A DNA stretch of 64,000 nucleotides from Bacteroidales bacterium (GCA_020636845.1 JACJXD010000004.1:124001-188000); one strand, 5' to 3'. Counted from the first letter of the stretch, positions 1-8,010 are shown. Notes: generated by a model not told the origin, from the letters alone. Numbers and translations are program-made.

Positions 1-2
1 CG

Positions 3-872
3 TTGGAGGAAATGGTTGAAACCGGAACAGTTGCTGTTGGCGATATTTGCAACACTACAGACACACTACTCCATAAAATTCAACATAAAATTCATTTTCA
101 GAATTTTATCGAGGTTTTCGGTTCAAATCCTCAACAAGCACAAGAATGTTACAATAACGTGCAAAAAGTGCTTGGCAAGTTCTCGGAGAAGTTTCCGAAC
201 AACTCTTCGATTACGCCTCATTCTACATACTCCTTGTCGAATCCACTTTGGAAACTTATTGGCACACACCTAGAGCAACAGCATAATCCGGTAAGCGTGC
301 ATTATGCCGAAAGTAAAGCCGAGTACGAATTTCTCGAAAATTCTTCCGGCCCATTAGGTGAGTGGTATAACAAAGCAGGCATTTACATTGATACCAACAG
401 AAAAACTTCGCCGCAAAAAATTATTACCGATAACATTCCGGCAAACAGCAATGTTTTGCTGGTTCACTGCACCTATGCAACCGTAAACGAACTAAAACGG
501 CTGCAGAGTTTTTTTAACCAAACAACCATAGTTACTTGTCCCGAATCGAACCTTTACATAGAAAATTCGCTTCCCGACTTATCCGAATTTTTACAGTCGG
601 GATTTAACATTGCCATTGGTACCGACAGTCTTGCTTCGGCTACATCGCTATCGATGCTTAACCAAATAAACATAATCCTTAACTACTTCCCCGATATTTC
701 CTTTGATGCGGTGCTGAAAATGGCGACGTTAAACGGGGCTGTTGCCTTAGGGTTTTCAGAAAGCATAGGAACTATCGAAGTTGGCAAAACCCCGGGACTA
801 AACTTAATTTCAGGATTCGATTTTGATAAATTTCGCCCAACCGTTCACAGCAAGGTAAAAAAGTTACTCTAA
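3..872 (+). CDS. Amidohydrolase family protein, C-terminal part (5' end outside window)
   Basis: The frame is open from the first bases of the window, so the N-terminal metal-binding HxH strand of the TIM barrel lies upstream. The visible 289 residues carry late motifs of the TrzN/SsnA/AmnE-type metal-dependent hydrolases: an 'LLVHCTYA' strand with a metal-ligand His, 'TCPESNLY', and 'IGTDSLAS' with the barrel's catalytic Asp. It ends with the usual 'MATLNGAVALGF...GTIEVGKTPGLNLI' segment, where the composite beta domain resumes. Members deaminate or dechlorinate heterocycles (adenosine, guanine, triazine types); the substrate cannot be told from this part. The TTG at position 3 is only the first codon in frame, not a credible start. 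A glycosyltransferase follows 69 bases downstream on the same strand. Confidence 0.8.
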   Translation: MEEMVETGTVAVGDICNTTDTLLHKIQHKIHFQNFIEVFGSNPQQAQECYNNVQKVLGKFSEKFPNNSSITPHSTYSLSNPLWKLIGTHLEQQHNPVSVHYAESKAEYEFLENSSGPLGEWYNKAGIYIDTNRKTSPQKIITDNIPANSNVLLVHCTYATVNELKRLQSFFNQTTIVTCPESNLYIENSLPDLSEFLQSGFNIAIGTDSLASATSLSMLNQINIILNYFPDISFDAVLKMATLNGAVALGFSESIGTIEVGKTPGLNLISGFDFDKFRPTVHSKVKKLL

Positions 873-913
873 AACATCAGGGAATTAGCCTTCGCCCCTT
901 CGCTGTAAACCTT

Positions 914-921
914 TATATTTG
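914..921 (+). promoter_or_regulatory. Candidate Bacteroidota -7 box (TATATTTG)
   Basis: TATATTTG matches the Bacteroidota -7 consensus TAnnTTTG and lies 20 bases before the glycosyltransferase ATG. About 19 bases upstream is TTCG (891-894), an imperfect -33 TTTG element. This suggests the glycosyltransferase has its own start site. Confidence 0.4.
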
Positions 922-941
922 CTAAGTAATACTTACTCTGC

Positions 942-1976
942 ATGAACGGAAGAACAAAACAAACCATTCTGTTCAGTCCTCTTGGCTGGGGGCTCGGCCA
1001 TGCAAGCAGGATTATTCCGCTTATTCACAAAGAACTGCAAAACGAAAACAAGGTAATAGTTGCCGGCGATGAAAGCAGTCTTTCCCTTATAAAATCAACA
1101 TTCCCGGGAATTGAGGCTTTTTCGTTTAAATCAATAAAAATTAAGTTCCGAAAAGGTAAAAGCCAACTGCTTCCGCTTGCTTGGTTCGCTCTTCGACTTC
1201 CATTTGTTCGGATTTGGGAACACAGAAAACTTCAACAGATTATAAAAGAAAGCCATGTGAACATGGTGATTTCGGACAACCGATACGGTTTGTACTCGAA
1301 ACACGCTTTTTGCGTAATTATCACCCATCAACTTAGGCTTATTCCTCCAAAACCTTTTGGCTTTGCCCAAAAGTTAACCGAACTTCTACTAAAAAACTGG
1401 CTAAAGAAATTCGACGAAGTCTGGATTCCCGATTATCCCAACGAGAAATCCATTGCCGGAAAACTTTCCGGAAGTAATGGTTTGCTCAACTTAAAATACA
1501 TTGGCATACTCTCCCGATTTACCTTAATTTCATCAACAGCCGAAGAAACCAACTGGGAACTTATCGGAATTGTTTCTGGACCGGAACCGCAACGAACTAT
1601 TTTCGAAAAAAAAATAACCCAACTAGCCCAAAAACTTAAAGTAAAATCGCTTATTCTTGAAGGACTGCCAACACAAGGAGACAAAATAGTACAAGTATCA
1701 GAAAATGTTTGGAAGTCGGGACATCTTTCCGATGCGAATTTCTACAATGTTGTTAAAAATGCAAAGTATGTAATTTCCCGTTCGGGTTACAGCACGGTAA
1801 TGGACTTGCTGGCAATTGAAAAATCGGCACTGCTGGTTCCCACTCCCGGGCAAACCGAGCAGGAATACCTCGCGAAACACCTTGCTGAAAAAGGATTGTT
1901 TGAAAGTGTACCACAGGAAGGTCTTTTAAATATTGAAATTAAAAAATTGATGTCCCCAGTTGCCTTAAACTTGTAA
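942..1976 (+). CDS. MurG/GT28-like glycosyltransferase family protein
   Basis: A 344-residue protein with a two-lobed GT-B look. The N-terminus 'LFSPLGWGLGHASRIIPL' is the glycine-rich acceptor-side loop seen in MurG-like and UDP-sugar transferases. The C-terminal part has 'VISRSGYSTVMDLLAIEKSA' followed by 'PTPGQTEQEYLAKHL', the place where these enzymes bind the nucleotide sugar (S/GGxxT/S then a P.GQ.EQ motif). No signal peptide or clear membrane segment is visible, so it probably works at the cytoplasmic face. Family members in Bacteroidota are usually annotated only as glycosyltransferases; donor and acceptor are unknown. The ATG at 942 follows a good -7 box closely, supporting this start. 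Confidence 0.8.
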   Translation: MNGRTKQTILFSPLGWGLGHASRIIPLIHKELQNENKVIVAGDESSLSLIKSTFPGIEAFSFKSIKIKFRKGKSQLLPLAWFALRLPFVRIWEHRKLQQIIKESHVNMVISDNRYGLYSKHAFCVIITHQLRLIPPKPFGFAQKLTELLLKNWLKKFDEVWIPDYPNEKSIAGKLSGSNGLLNLKYIGILSRFTLISSTAEETNWELIGIVSGPEPQRTIFEKKITQLAQKLKVKSLILEGLPTQGDKIVQVSENVWKSGHLSDANFYNVVKNAKYVISRSGYSTVMDLLAIEKSALLVPTPGQTEQEYLAKHLAEKGLFESVPQEGLLNIEIKKLMSPVALNL

Positions 1977-2444
1977 TCCAAGGCTTACCTGATACTATTA
2001 AAAAGAAAAACTATAAAGAACATTGAATCTTTTTCGGATTAAGAAATCCTTATAGTAGCAAAGGACAGAATAACAATCGAGCGTTTTTTGCGAACTCGAC
2101 GAAGTCATATCCAATTCAATGTTAACTTTGTTATCAAATCCCAATTTTTAAAAACCCATAAAACAAAAATTATTAAATCTCCCAAATTAACTCCAAAATC
2201 AATTTCTTATTCTTCATATAACTGCTCCTTCCTTTTTTAAGGAGATTGCAGAAGAGAGGTATTCTCTCCCACGGTACAGAGGTAACTCCGCTGAACTCGC
2301 AAAAAACTCGATTGCAGTCCATGCCATATACTAAAACCATCTTTCAACCAAATGCCATTTACATACTTTTACTTCACAAATTTACTTACATTTTATACCC
2401 TAAACCGGCTCACGGAAAACATTCCCGTACAAGCAATCACGCTG
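1977..2444. other. Intergenic stretch without a recognisable gene
   Basis: About 470 bases between the glycosyltransferase and the CPBP island. A 70-codon open frame on the + strand (2246-2458) resembles no known protein and overlaps the end of the CPBP gene. A small inverted repeat GAGAG/CTCTC sits near 2255-2270. No tRNA-like or terminator-like structure was recognised. Base composition becomes AT-rich here and stays so to about 4.1 kb. Confidence 0.5.
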
Positions 2445-3086
2445 TTATAAAGAACTGAGTGCCAGTAAATTTATAATCATATGAAAAAGAATTGAATATG
2501 CAATACCGTATTTTAGCCTTGTATAGCCAAAAAATACACCCATTATAATTTGAGGCAAACCTAAAAAAGGAACCCAAAGGTATTTAAATCCAGAAATTCC
2601 AACGTAATTAAAAACATGAAAAAAACCAAAGGTGAAGGCAATAAAATAGAAGAAAATAGAAAAGTGTTTTTTAGTAACCTTAACTAAAAAAGGAAGTTTA
2701 TATAAAGCCAATATTCCAAGTAATGAAATAAGTAATAAAATTATGCTGTTAAAAAAATGGGACCTTAAGCAACTTATTATACAAAGGATTAATGAAGTAG
2801 TGGAAAAAATAATAATATTTTTTCTGTTTATAATCAAAATCAACCTAAAGAGAAACTCTTCTAAAACAGGAGCAATAATTAATGCAATTAATATTTTTAA
2901 ATATATACTTGACTCAATACTTACTTGTGAGATATTTAAAATATGATTTACTATTTTAACAACGGAACCTACAGGTAACATTATTATAATATATAAAATA
3001 AATAAACTGAAAAATTTTCCCCATTCAATTTTAGTTGGAATTTCAACTAAAAAAGGGGATTTTAAATAAATGAAAAAGTCCTTCAT
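2445..3086 (-). CDS. CPBP family intramembrane glutamic endopeptidase (copy 1, intact)
   Basis: 213 residues, mostly hydrophobic, with about six membrane segments. All three CPBP (Abi, CAAX-protease-like) motifs are visible: 'LEEFLFR' (E76, E77, R81), 'FGFFHVFN' (H157) and 'YSILFHMIIN' (H202). Characterised family members either process prenylated proteins or act as self-immunity proteins of class II bacteriocin loci (PlnI, SkkI type). It is the last gene, on the minus strand, of an island that also holds a second CPBP copy and a double-glycine leader peptide, so an immunity or processing role is the favoured inference. A strong hairpin (3129-3161) separates it from the peptide upstream. It is very AT-rich compared with neighbours. 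Confidence 0.85.
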   Translation of the reverse strand: MKDFFIYLKSPFLVEIPTKIEWGKFFSLFILYIIIMLPVGSVVKIVNHILNISQVSIESSIYLKILIALIIAPVLEEFLFRLILIINRKNIIIFSTTSLILCIISCLRSHFFNSIILLLISLLGILALYKLPFLVKVTKKHFSIFFYFIAFTFGFFHVFNYVGISGFKYLWVPFLGLPQIIMGVFFGYTRLKYGIAYSILFHMIINLLALSSL

Positions 3087-3128
3087 GTTATCAAATCAAA
3101 TTATAATAATTTTAACCTTTTATTAATA

Positions 3129-3161
3129 AATATAGTACCTCAAAGACCGAGGTACTATATT
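3129..3161 (-). terminator. Long hairpin between the peptide gene and CPBP copy 1
   Basis: A 13-bp perfect stem (3129-3141 with 3149-3161) around a 7-base loop. On the minus strand it lies directly after the peptide stop codon (3165-3167) and is followed by an AT-rich tract. It could be a terminator or attenuator limiting read-through from the abundant peptide message into the CPBP gene, a common arrangement in bacteriocin operons. Confidence 0.6.
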
Positions 3162-3164
3162 CAT

Positions 3165-3301
3165 CTACCAAAATAACATAATATATGTTCCGATTGCTTC
3201 TAAGCCATTTTTTATTCCAATTCCAATATCATGGCCAAGATTATAAGCAGTTTCATTGCCCCCATTTAAATTTACAAGTCTTCATTTGTCAACTCTCTCA
3301 T
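3165..3301 (-). pseudogene. Bacteriocin-like peptide with double-glycine leader, one-base frameshift
   Basis: Reading from the ATG at 3301, the first eight codons give 'MRELTNED'. The frame then hits a TAA, but moving by one base at about 3278-3280 gives 'LVNLNGG' and a 30-residue core beginning 'NETAYNLGHDIGIGIKNG' and ending '...YIMLFW' at a TAG (3165-3167). The joined leader 'MRELTNEDLVNLNGG' is a textbook double-glycine leader of class II bacteriocins and related peptides, cut after GG by C39-peptidase ABC transporters. The core has spaced glycines (GHDIGIGIKNG), as in helix-packing class IIb peptides. A single missing base explains the break. It sits between two CPBP genes in the same orientation. 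No C39 transporter is in the window. Either the gene is inactivated or the sequence has an indel error. Confidence 0.7.
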
Positions 3302-3320
3302 AACTATAGAATTTAAGGTT

Positions 3321-3416
3321 TTAAAATCCAAATATCCCCCATATTAAACCGCTCCAAAATGAACCATAAGCATCAATTGCCGTAACGTTAACTGCAAAGA
3401 AATTAAGCAATAACCT
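3321..3416 (-). other. Short hydrophobic peptide remnant, possible second bacteriocin core
   Basis: Directly after the stop codon of CPBP copy 2 the same frame is open for 31 codons and ends with 'DAYGSFWSGLIWGIFGF' and a TAA (3321-3323), 19 bases before the ATG of the double-glycine peptide. The glycine-spaced, Trp-rich hydrophobic end looks like a class II bacteriocin core. No ATG or intact double-glycine leader can be read in this frame; a leader may have been scrambled by indels as in the neighbouring genes. A two-peptide arrangement is possible but weakly supported. Confidence 0.3.
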
Positions 3417-4061
3417 CTACAAGGACAGCAAAAGTGATGTATTCACAAGCATATGAAAAAGAATGCTATAAACAAGTCCATAGTTCATTTTAATAAACCC
3501 TAAAATTAAACCTAAAACTATTTGAGGCCCCAATAGAATAGGTGAAAAACTAACATTAAATAAATATTCCCTGTAAAATTAAACAGATGCATTAATGCAA
3601 AGAATATTACCGATAAGTAGAAAAAATACTTGAACTTTAAAGGAAATGACCTGTTCTATTTTATTTAATGGAAAAAACGCTAATAAACCAATAAAACTGA
3701 ACAATAATATCGATAGCATTATAGTAAAGTTTGTTTTAGCCCTAACTACAGAAATTGCTATTAATGCAATCAATGTAAAAATAAACAGAAGAATATTTTT
3801 CTTCTCGAATTTTAATAAAGATCTAAAAATGATCTCGTCATAAAAAGGGACAAATATTATTCCCAAGAATGTAGTCATTCGCGGAGTTAACCCAATTTCA
3901 CTATGATTTATTTCAAACTGTTTACAAATAACAAAACTAACAACGCCAATAAAAATGGACATGCTTAAATATAAAAGTAATAAGTACAGAAAATAAATTC
4001 CCCTTGGTTTCCTGTTAAAACAATAAACAGGATGTTTAAGATAGTTGAACAGACTGTTCAT
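3417..4061 (-). pseudogene. CPBP family intramembrane protease (copy 2), disrupted by two compensating frameshifts
   Basis: From the ATG at 4061 the frame runs 160 codons to a TAA at 3579-3581. Shifting frame by one base near 3597-3603 restores 'FALMHLFNFTGN', which aligns with 'FGFFHVFNYVG' of copy 1. Returning to the first frame near 3560 gives 'PQIVLGLILGFIKMNYGLVY' and 'SILFHMLVN', then a TAG at 3417-3419. The rebuilt protein is about 214 residues, against 213 in copy 1. Motif 1 is 'DEIIFR' where copy 1 has EEFLFR, so the first Glu is Asp. Motif 2 and 3 His residues are present. Two opposite one-base indels therefore flank about 40 bases that read cleanly in another frame. Likely function if intact: immunity to, or processing of, the adjacent peptides. 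Confidence 0.75.
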
Positions 4062-4073
4062 CTTTATATTTTA

Positions 4074-4097
4074 AAAGCCGACAAACTAGTCGGCTTT
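4074..4097 (-). terminator. Rho-independent terminator of the T9SS cargo gene
   Basis: A 9-bp GC-containing stem AAAGCCGAC/GTCGGCTTT with a 6-base loop. On the minus strand it lies 19 bases after the stop codon of the 4116-6362 gene and runs into a T-rich tail. Confidence 0.75.
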
Positions 4098-4115
4098 CAC
4101 AGAAACACGAAATCC

Positions 4116-6347
4116 TTATTGTTTTACTATTCTTTTAACAACGGAATTGTTTTTACCAATAAAACGGATAAAATAAATCCCTTTGGAATATCTAGTTATA
4201 TCTACAGATGTCTCGGAACCTTTAATGTCAGATTGAAGAATTAATTTCCCGGTAATATCCGATATTTCAAGCCTTTTTACAATTTCGTTGTTAACAAAAA
4301 CATAAAATTGTCCATTGGATGGATTTGGATAAATATTTACCGATAAATTTTTCACTTCCTGCACAGAGGTCTGAAACTCAAAATTTGCAACCAAACTTCT
4401 ATCCGACGTTGCCGTAAACTGATACGTTGCACTTGTCGAAACAGCATTGCCGCCCTCTGTCCAGTTTATAAAGTGGTATCCGGTAGCGGCACTCGCAACC
4501 AAAGTAACCGTTTCGCCATCGCTATAATATCCGGAACCGGTTGCTGTACCGGAACTTGCCGGGCTTACCGAAGTTGAAACCGAATACCCTGTGCTAGCAA
4601 CCTGTCCCATAACGCTAATGTTATCTACTTTCCACAATGCCGACGAGCCAGTCCCCGTTCCCGACGAAGTATATTGAAATGCGATATAAACATCCGTTCC
4701 TGAAATAGCAGATAAATCGACATCTCCCGACGACATCCACGTTTGCGAATTTTCCGCAGGAAAATTATACGATAATTCTGTCCATGTGTAACTTTCCGGA
4801 TTTCCGCTTCCGGGATAATCCAAAGAGTATTTCATCCGTACTTCGGGGTCCGAAATTCCATCGTCGGCATATTGTGTCCAAGTATCAAAATTCAAAATAA
4901 TACTTGAATATGCCGAAAAGTCCATAGCCGGAGATATAAGCCAATCGTCCGAAGCCACATCGCCATTATACCCATTGGCCGACATGGTCTGACTGCTACA
5001 TGTCCAATCCTTACTGCTTGTAACCGAATAAATTGTCCAACCAGAAGGCGGACAAGTCGAAAAATCTTCGTTAAGTATGGTTACATCGCTGCTAACCTCT
5101 CCGTTTAAACTAATATTGATATCGGTAGCAGAGCCATTATCCGAAACTGTTATGGATTCGTTATAAGAACCATTAGACAACCCGGCTTTTAAACGTACAT
5201 AAACCGCTGTTGAAGTTAAAGTTGGAGCAGTATAGGAAACGCTTATGCTTGATGTAAACGTAGAATTATCGCTAGAAATCTCATAATCGGCAGGAGCCGT
5301 TACCGTAACCTGACTTCCATCGAGATTAGAACCCGATACGCTAAACGATTGTGAGGTTGACGGACCATTACCCGTAGCATAAGTGAAACCAGATAGCGAA
5401 CCGGGAGATGATGATAAACTTGGACTTGTGCTCGACTCGCCCAACCAAATTGTTGCATTTGTCATAAAAACACCATCATCGCCGGTTGCATCGCCTGCAC
5501 TATAAGGCTGATACCAACCCGGATAAGTGCTAGAGCCATCGTGAGCGGTTTCGTCTTCGGGAACCGAACTGTCGCCAACCGCAACAACCCGTCCATTTCC
5601 ATAGGTTGCACAAACAGCCATAACTCCGGTTGTTCCCGTATTGGAATAGCCATCCATAAAAACCAATCCAACCGCCGACGAATTTGCCGTATTGTCAATT
5701 GTAAAGGTTGCCCCATTATAAAAAGCCAAACCATCCACATCGCCTGCTGCCCCATGAAGAATTGGATTGGAAGGCAATGTCGCAACATTTGTTGCAGGAT
5801 CCTTGCTTACATTACTTCCGGCATCCAACGTGAAACCAAACGGATTGCTATACGATGAAAAAAAATCGTTCCATACTTCCAGTGCATCCCATCCATCGCC
5901 ATCCCTATCAGCCACAGCATGGTCGGAAACAATAAATAAACCACCTCCGTTTTGAACAAAATCTATCATTGCCTGCTTTTCCGTACTCGAAAATTGATTG
6001 TTAGGCTCGCACACTATAAAAATATCGTAATTGGATAAGTCCTGTGCATTCGAAGCATCGTTATACGTAATCGAACCCGTGCTTGGTAACGTCTCCACAT
6101 AGTACCCTCGTTTTACCATTTCTACACCCCAACTCGAAAGTGCGCCTTGCCAATACTCCTCGGTTGAAGAAGATGTAATACCCGACTGCGCCGGACTGGG
6201 AATCGGCTGATCGTCGTCTATTATCCAGTCTGCATTGCTTGCCGTTTCGCTCTTTGTATTATCGAAAAGAATTTTCTTTTGTGCAAAACTTGTTACTACA
6301 AGCATTAAAGCAACTACCGTTAAAAACAGATTTTTCATTTTGTTCAT
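4116..6347 (-). CDS. Exported multidomain protein with T9SS type A sorting domain
   Basis: About 743 residues from the ATG at 6347; starts at 6362 and 6338 are also possible. 'MNKMKNLFLTVVALM...SFAQ' is a signal peptide. Residues about 25-320 form an alpha/beta domain with 'YDIFIVCEPNNQFS', 'FVQNGGGLFIVSDHA' and 'GNGRVVAVGDSS', like the glutamine-amidotransferase-fold/DUF4350 domains that often bind rather than cut. Then come an Ig-like domain (about 325-425), a choice-of-anchor J/MAM-like beta-sandwich (about 435-600), an InlB-type B-repeat ('VSPASSGTATGSGYYSDGET', about 605-670) and the C-terminal type A sorting domain ('NIYPNPSNGQFYV' to the terminal 'VKRIVKQ'). It is therefore moved across the outer membrane by T9SS and released or anchored via PorU/PorZ. 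Catalytic role unknown. Its terminator is at 4074-4097. Confidence 0.85.
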   Translation of the reverse strand: MNKMKNLFLTVVALMLVVTSFAQKKILFDNTKSETASNADWIIDDDQPIPSPAQSGITSSSTEEYWQGALSSWGVEMVKRGYYVETLPSTGSITYNDASNAQDLSNYDIFIVCEPNNQFSSTEKQAMIDFVQNGGGLFIVSDHAVADRDGDGWDALEVWNDFFSSYSNPFGFTLDAGSNVSKDPATNVATLPSNPILHGAAGDVDGLAFYNGATFTIDNTANSSAVGLVFMDGYSNTGTTGVMAVCATYGNGRVVAVGDSSVPEDETAHDGSSTYPGWYQPYSAGDATGDDGVFMTNATIWLGESSTSPSLSSSPGSLSGFTYATGNGPSTSQSFSVSGSNLDGSQVTVTAPADYEISSDNSTFTSSISVSYTAPTLTSTAVYVRLKAGLSNGSYNESITVSDNGSATDINISLNGEVSSDVTILNEDFSTCPPSGWTIYSVTSSKDWTCSSQTMSANGYNGDVASDDWLISPAMDFSAYSSIILNFDTWTQYADDGISDPEVRMKYSLDYPGSGNPESYTWTELSYNFPAENSQTWMSSGDVDLSAISGTDVYIAFQYTSSGTGTGSSALWKVDNISVMGQVASTGYSVSTSVSPASSGTATGSGYYSDGETVTLVASAATGYHFINWTEGGNAVSTSATYQFTATSDRSLVANFEFQTSVQEVKNLSVNIYPNPSNGQFYVFVNNEIVKRLEISDITGKLILQSDIKGSETSVDITRYSKGIYFIRFIGKNNSVVKRIVKQ

Positions 6348-6499
6348 ATTAACTCTTAGCATATTGATATAAAGTCATTCCAAGAACAGTACTCATTTAC
6401 TGTACTAAAACACATTCATTTAGCAACTATTTGTTATGGCAAAAATTACCAGTACAACTTTTTCTCGGAATATTAAAAACCTACAGTTTGTGTGAAAAA

Positions 6500-6525
6500 A
6501 AATCCGCAGCGTAAACTGCGGATTT
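6500..6525 (-). terminator. Rho-independent terminator of the ferredoxin gene
   Basis: A 10-bp stem AAATCCGCAG/CTGCGGATTT with a 6-base loop (6510-6515). On the minus strand it is followed by a run of eight T residues and lies 19 bases after the ferredoxin stop, a textbook intrinsic terminator. Confidence 0.9.
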
Positions 6526-6543
6526 ACACTTTAATGCTTTTTC

Positions 6544-6711
6544 CTATTCTGGATGAATAGCCTCTACAGGACAAACATCAGCACATGAACCGCATTCGGT
6601 GCAAAGATCGGGATTGATTTTATAGATTTCACCTTCCGATATTGCCTCAACAGGACATTCATCAATACAAGTTCCGCAAGCGGTGCAATCGTCAGAAATT
6701 TTGTATGCCAT
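6544..6711 (-). CDS. Bacterial-type 2[4Fe-4S] ferredoxin
   Basis: A 55-residue protein beginning MAYKISDD. It carries two CxxCxxCxxxCP clusters: 'CTACGTCIDECPVEA' near residues 9-23 and 'CTECGSCADVCPVEA' near 37-51. This is the full cysteine set for two [4Fe-4S] centres and the usual clostridial-type length. It transfers low-potential electrons to partners such as pyruvate:ferredoxin oxidoreductase, Rnf or hydrogenases in anaerobes; no partner lies next to it. The gene stands alone, with a promoter-like TTG/TAACTTTG upstream and a strong terminator downstream, so it is probably monocistronic and well expressed. Its presence supports an anaerobic or facultative lifestyle. Confidence 0.95.
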   Translation of the reverse strand: MAYKISDDCTACGTCIDECPVEAISEGEIYKINPDLCTECGSCADVCPVEAIHPE

Positions 6712-6744
6712 TGCAGTAAAATTTTAGTTTGACTTAATTAGTTA

Positions 6745-6775
6745 CAAAGTTAATTTATTTTGAAACACTACAAAA
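6745..6775 (-). promoter_or_regulatory. Bacteroidota-type promoter of the ferredoxin gene
   Basis: On the minus strand a TTTTTG element (ending at 6771) is followed after about 18 bases by TAACTTTG (6752-6745), which fits -33 TTTG and -7 TAnnTTTG. The ferredoxin ATG is 33 bases downstream. Confidence 0.6.
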
Positions 6776-6830
6776 ATACATAGTTTTTTTCATTTACAAA
6801 TTTCAGTCGGTTATTGTTATCCAGTCTATA

Positions 6831-7724
6831 TTAGAATTTCCATTTGGGAGACAAAATATACGATAGCATTAACTCGTGAGTCCCCGTATTTACACGCGAA
6901 AGTTTGTTTAAGGAAAAATCGAAAGCATACCCAAACGATAAATAATCGTTAATTTTCATATCAAAAAACATTCCTGTTGCATCACCAATCCTATAATGGG
7001 TACCAAAGTAAAACCGATTTTTGTAAAGCATTTGTGCCGTTAAGTCACACGACATGGGAACGCCTATCATAGCCCCCATTAACATGGACGGCATAAATAC
7101 CCAGTCGGACGAAATATCAAAATTATACCCACCCATTACATACAACGGACTCTTCAGCGTTTTATCGAACTTACGGTCAAATGATGTTCTTAAAAAACGG
7201 GGTAACGATAATCCTACAAAAAATTTATATGAATACAGATATGCACCCGCACCTATGTTCGGATAAAAGTGTTTTTCGTTTTCCGAGAATTCGGGATCAT
7301 CGGGATTTTGAACATGAAGATCGGTTAACGAAGCATAGTAATAAGTAAACCCACCTTTAATTCCCAACGAAAGGGTTATATCGTCCGTAACCCTTAAACG
7401 ATACGCGTAAGCCCCGGAAACATGCGTGTTGCTTACCGGCCATGTATTATCGCTGGTTATGTTGAAACCCACACCAATTTTTTTCTGCGGCCAAGGCATG
7501 TGTCCCGATAAACTATAAGAATTTGGAGCACCTTCCAATCCAACCCACTGCAAGCGCGATAGCAAACTTAAGTTTAGATTACGCTTGGTTCCCGCTATGG
7601 CAGGATTTATTGATACCGGATTACTCAGGTAATGTGTAAATATTGGCTCTTGCTGAGCCTTAACCGGCAAACCCAAAATAACAGCAACGCAACTGATAAA
7701 TAATGCTCTTACAAACTTCTTCAT
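6831..7724 (-). CDS. PorP/SprF family type IX secretion membrane protein
   Basis: From the ATG at 7724 (MKKFVRALFIS...VKAQ, a signal peptide) the protein has 297 residues. It shows the family hallmark directly after the signal: 'QQEPIFTHYLSNPVSINPAIAGT'. The rest is an alternating outer-membrane beta-barrel pattern ending in a Phe ('YILSPKWKF'). PorP/SprF proteins are needed for export or surface attachment of T9SS type B cargo and anchor adhesins such as SprB to the gliding/secretion machinery. The gene starts 13 bases after the stop of the giant SprB-like gene on the same strand, the classic sprB-sprF order. An upstream in-frame ATG (7793) lies inside the giant gene and would bury the signal peptide, so 7724 is preferred. 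Confidence 0.92.
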   Translation of the reverse strand: MKKFVRALFISCVAVILGLPVKAQQEPIFTHYLSNPVSINPAIAGTKRNLNLSLLSRLQWVGLEGAPNSYSLSGHMPWPQKKIGVGFNITSDNTWPVSNTHVSGAYAYRLRVTDDITLSLGIKGGFTYYYASLTDLHVQNPDDPEFSENEKHFYPNIGAGAYLYSYKFFVGLSLPRFLRTSFDRKFDKTLKSPLYVMGGYNFDISSDWVFMPSMLMGAMIGVPMSCDLTAQMLYKNRFYFGTHYRIGDATGMFFDMKINDYLSFGYAFDFSLNKLSRVNTGTHELMLSYILSPKWKF

Positions 7725-7737
7725 CGCTAAATGCACT

Positions 7738-8010
7738 TTATCGTTTAATAAATACGCTTCCTTTATACATCTTCCCATTGTCAACAATTTCAATCAAATA
7801 GTAATAGGTTCCCGCAGGAAGCTTAGTACCAATTGCCATTGAAACATTGGCTGACCCATCCCAGTTATTGGTATAGTTATCATTCTTATAAACCAAGTTT
7901 CCCCAACGGTTGTAAACCTTCAATTTTATTCGCTGGTATTGCTCAATGTTAAGTATCTCGAATGTATCATTAATATCATCGCCATTGGGCGAGAAGGCTT
8001 CCGGGATATC
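7738..8010 (-). other. T9SS type B (gliding-associated) C-terminal sorting domain of the giant adhesin
   Basis: Encodes the last ~90 residues of the adhesin. Conserved landmarks are 'AFSPNGDDINDTF', the YNRWG box, 'NWDG', 'LPAGTYYY' and a lysine-rich end. Type B domains need a PorP/SprF partner for secretion, which is the adjacent gene. Confidence 0.9.

Noticed and set aside
2246..2458. 70-codon + strand frame between the glycosyltransferase and CPBP gene
   Set aside because: Low-complexity translation with no recognisable motif, overlapping the 3' end of the CPBP gene.
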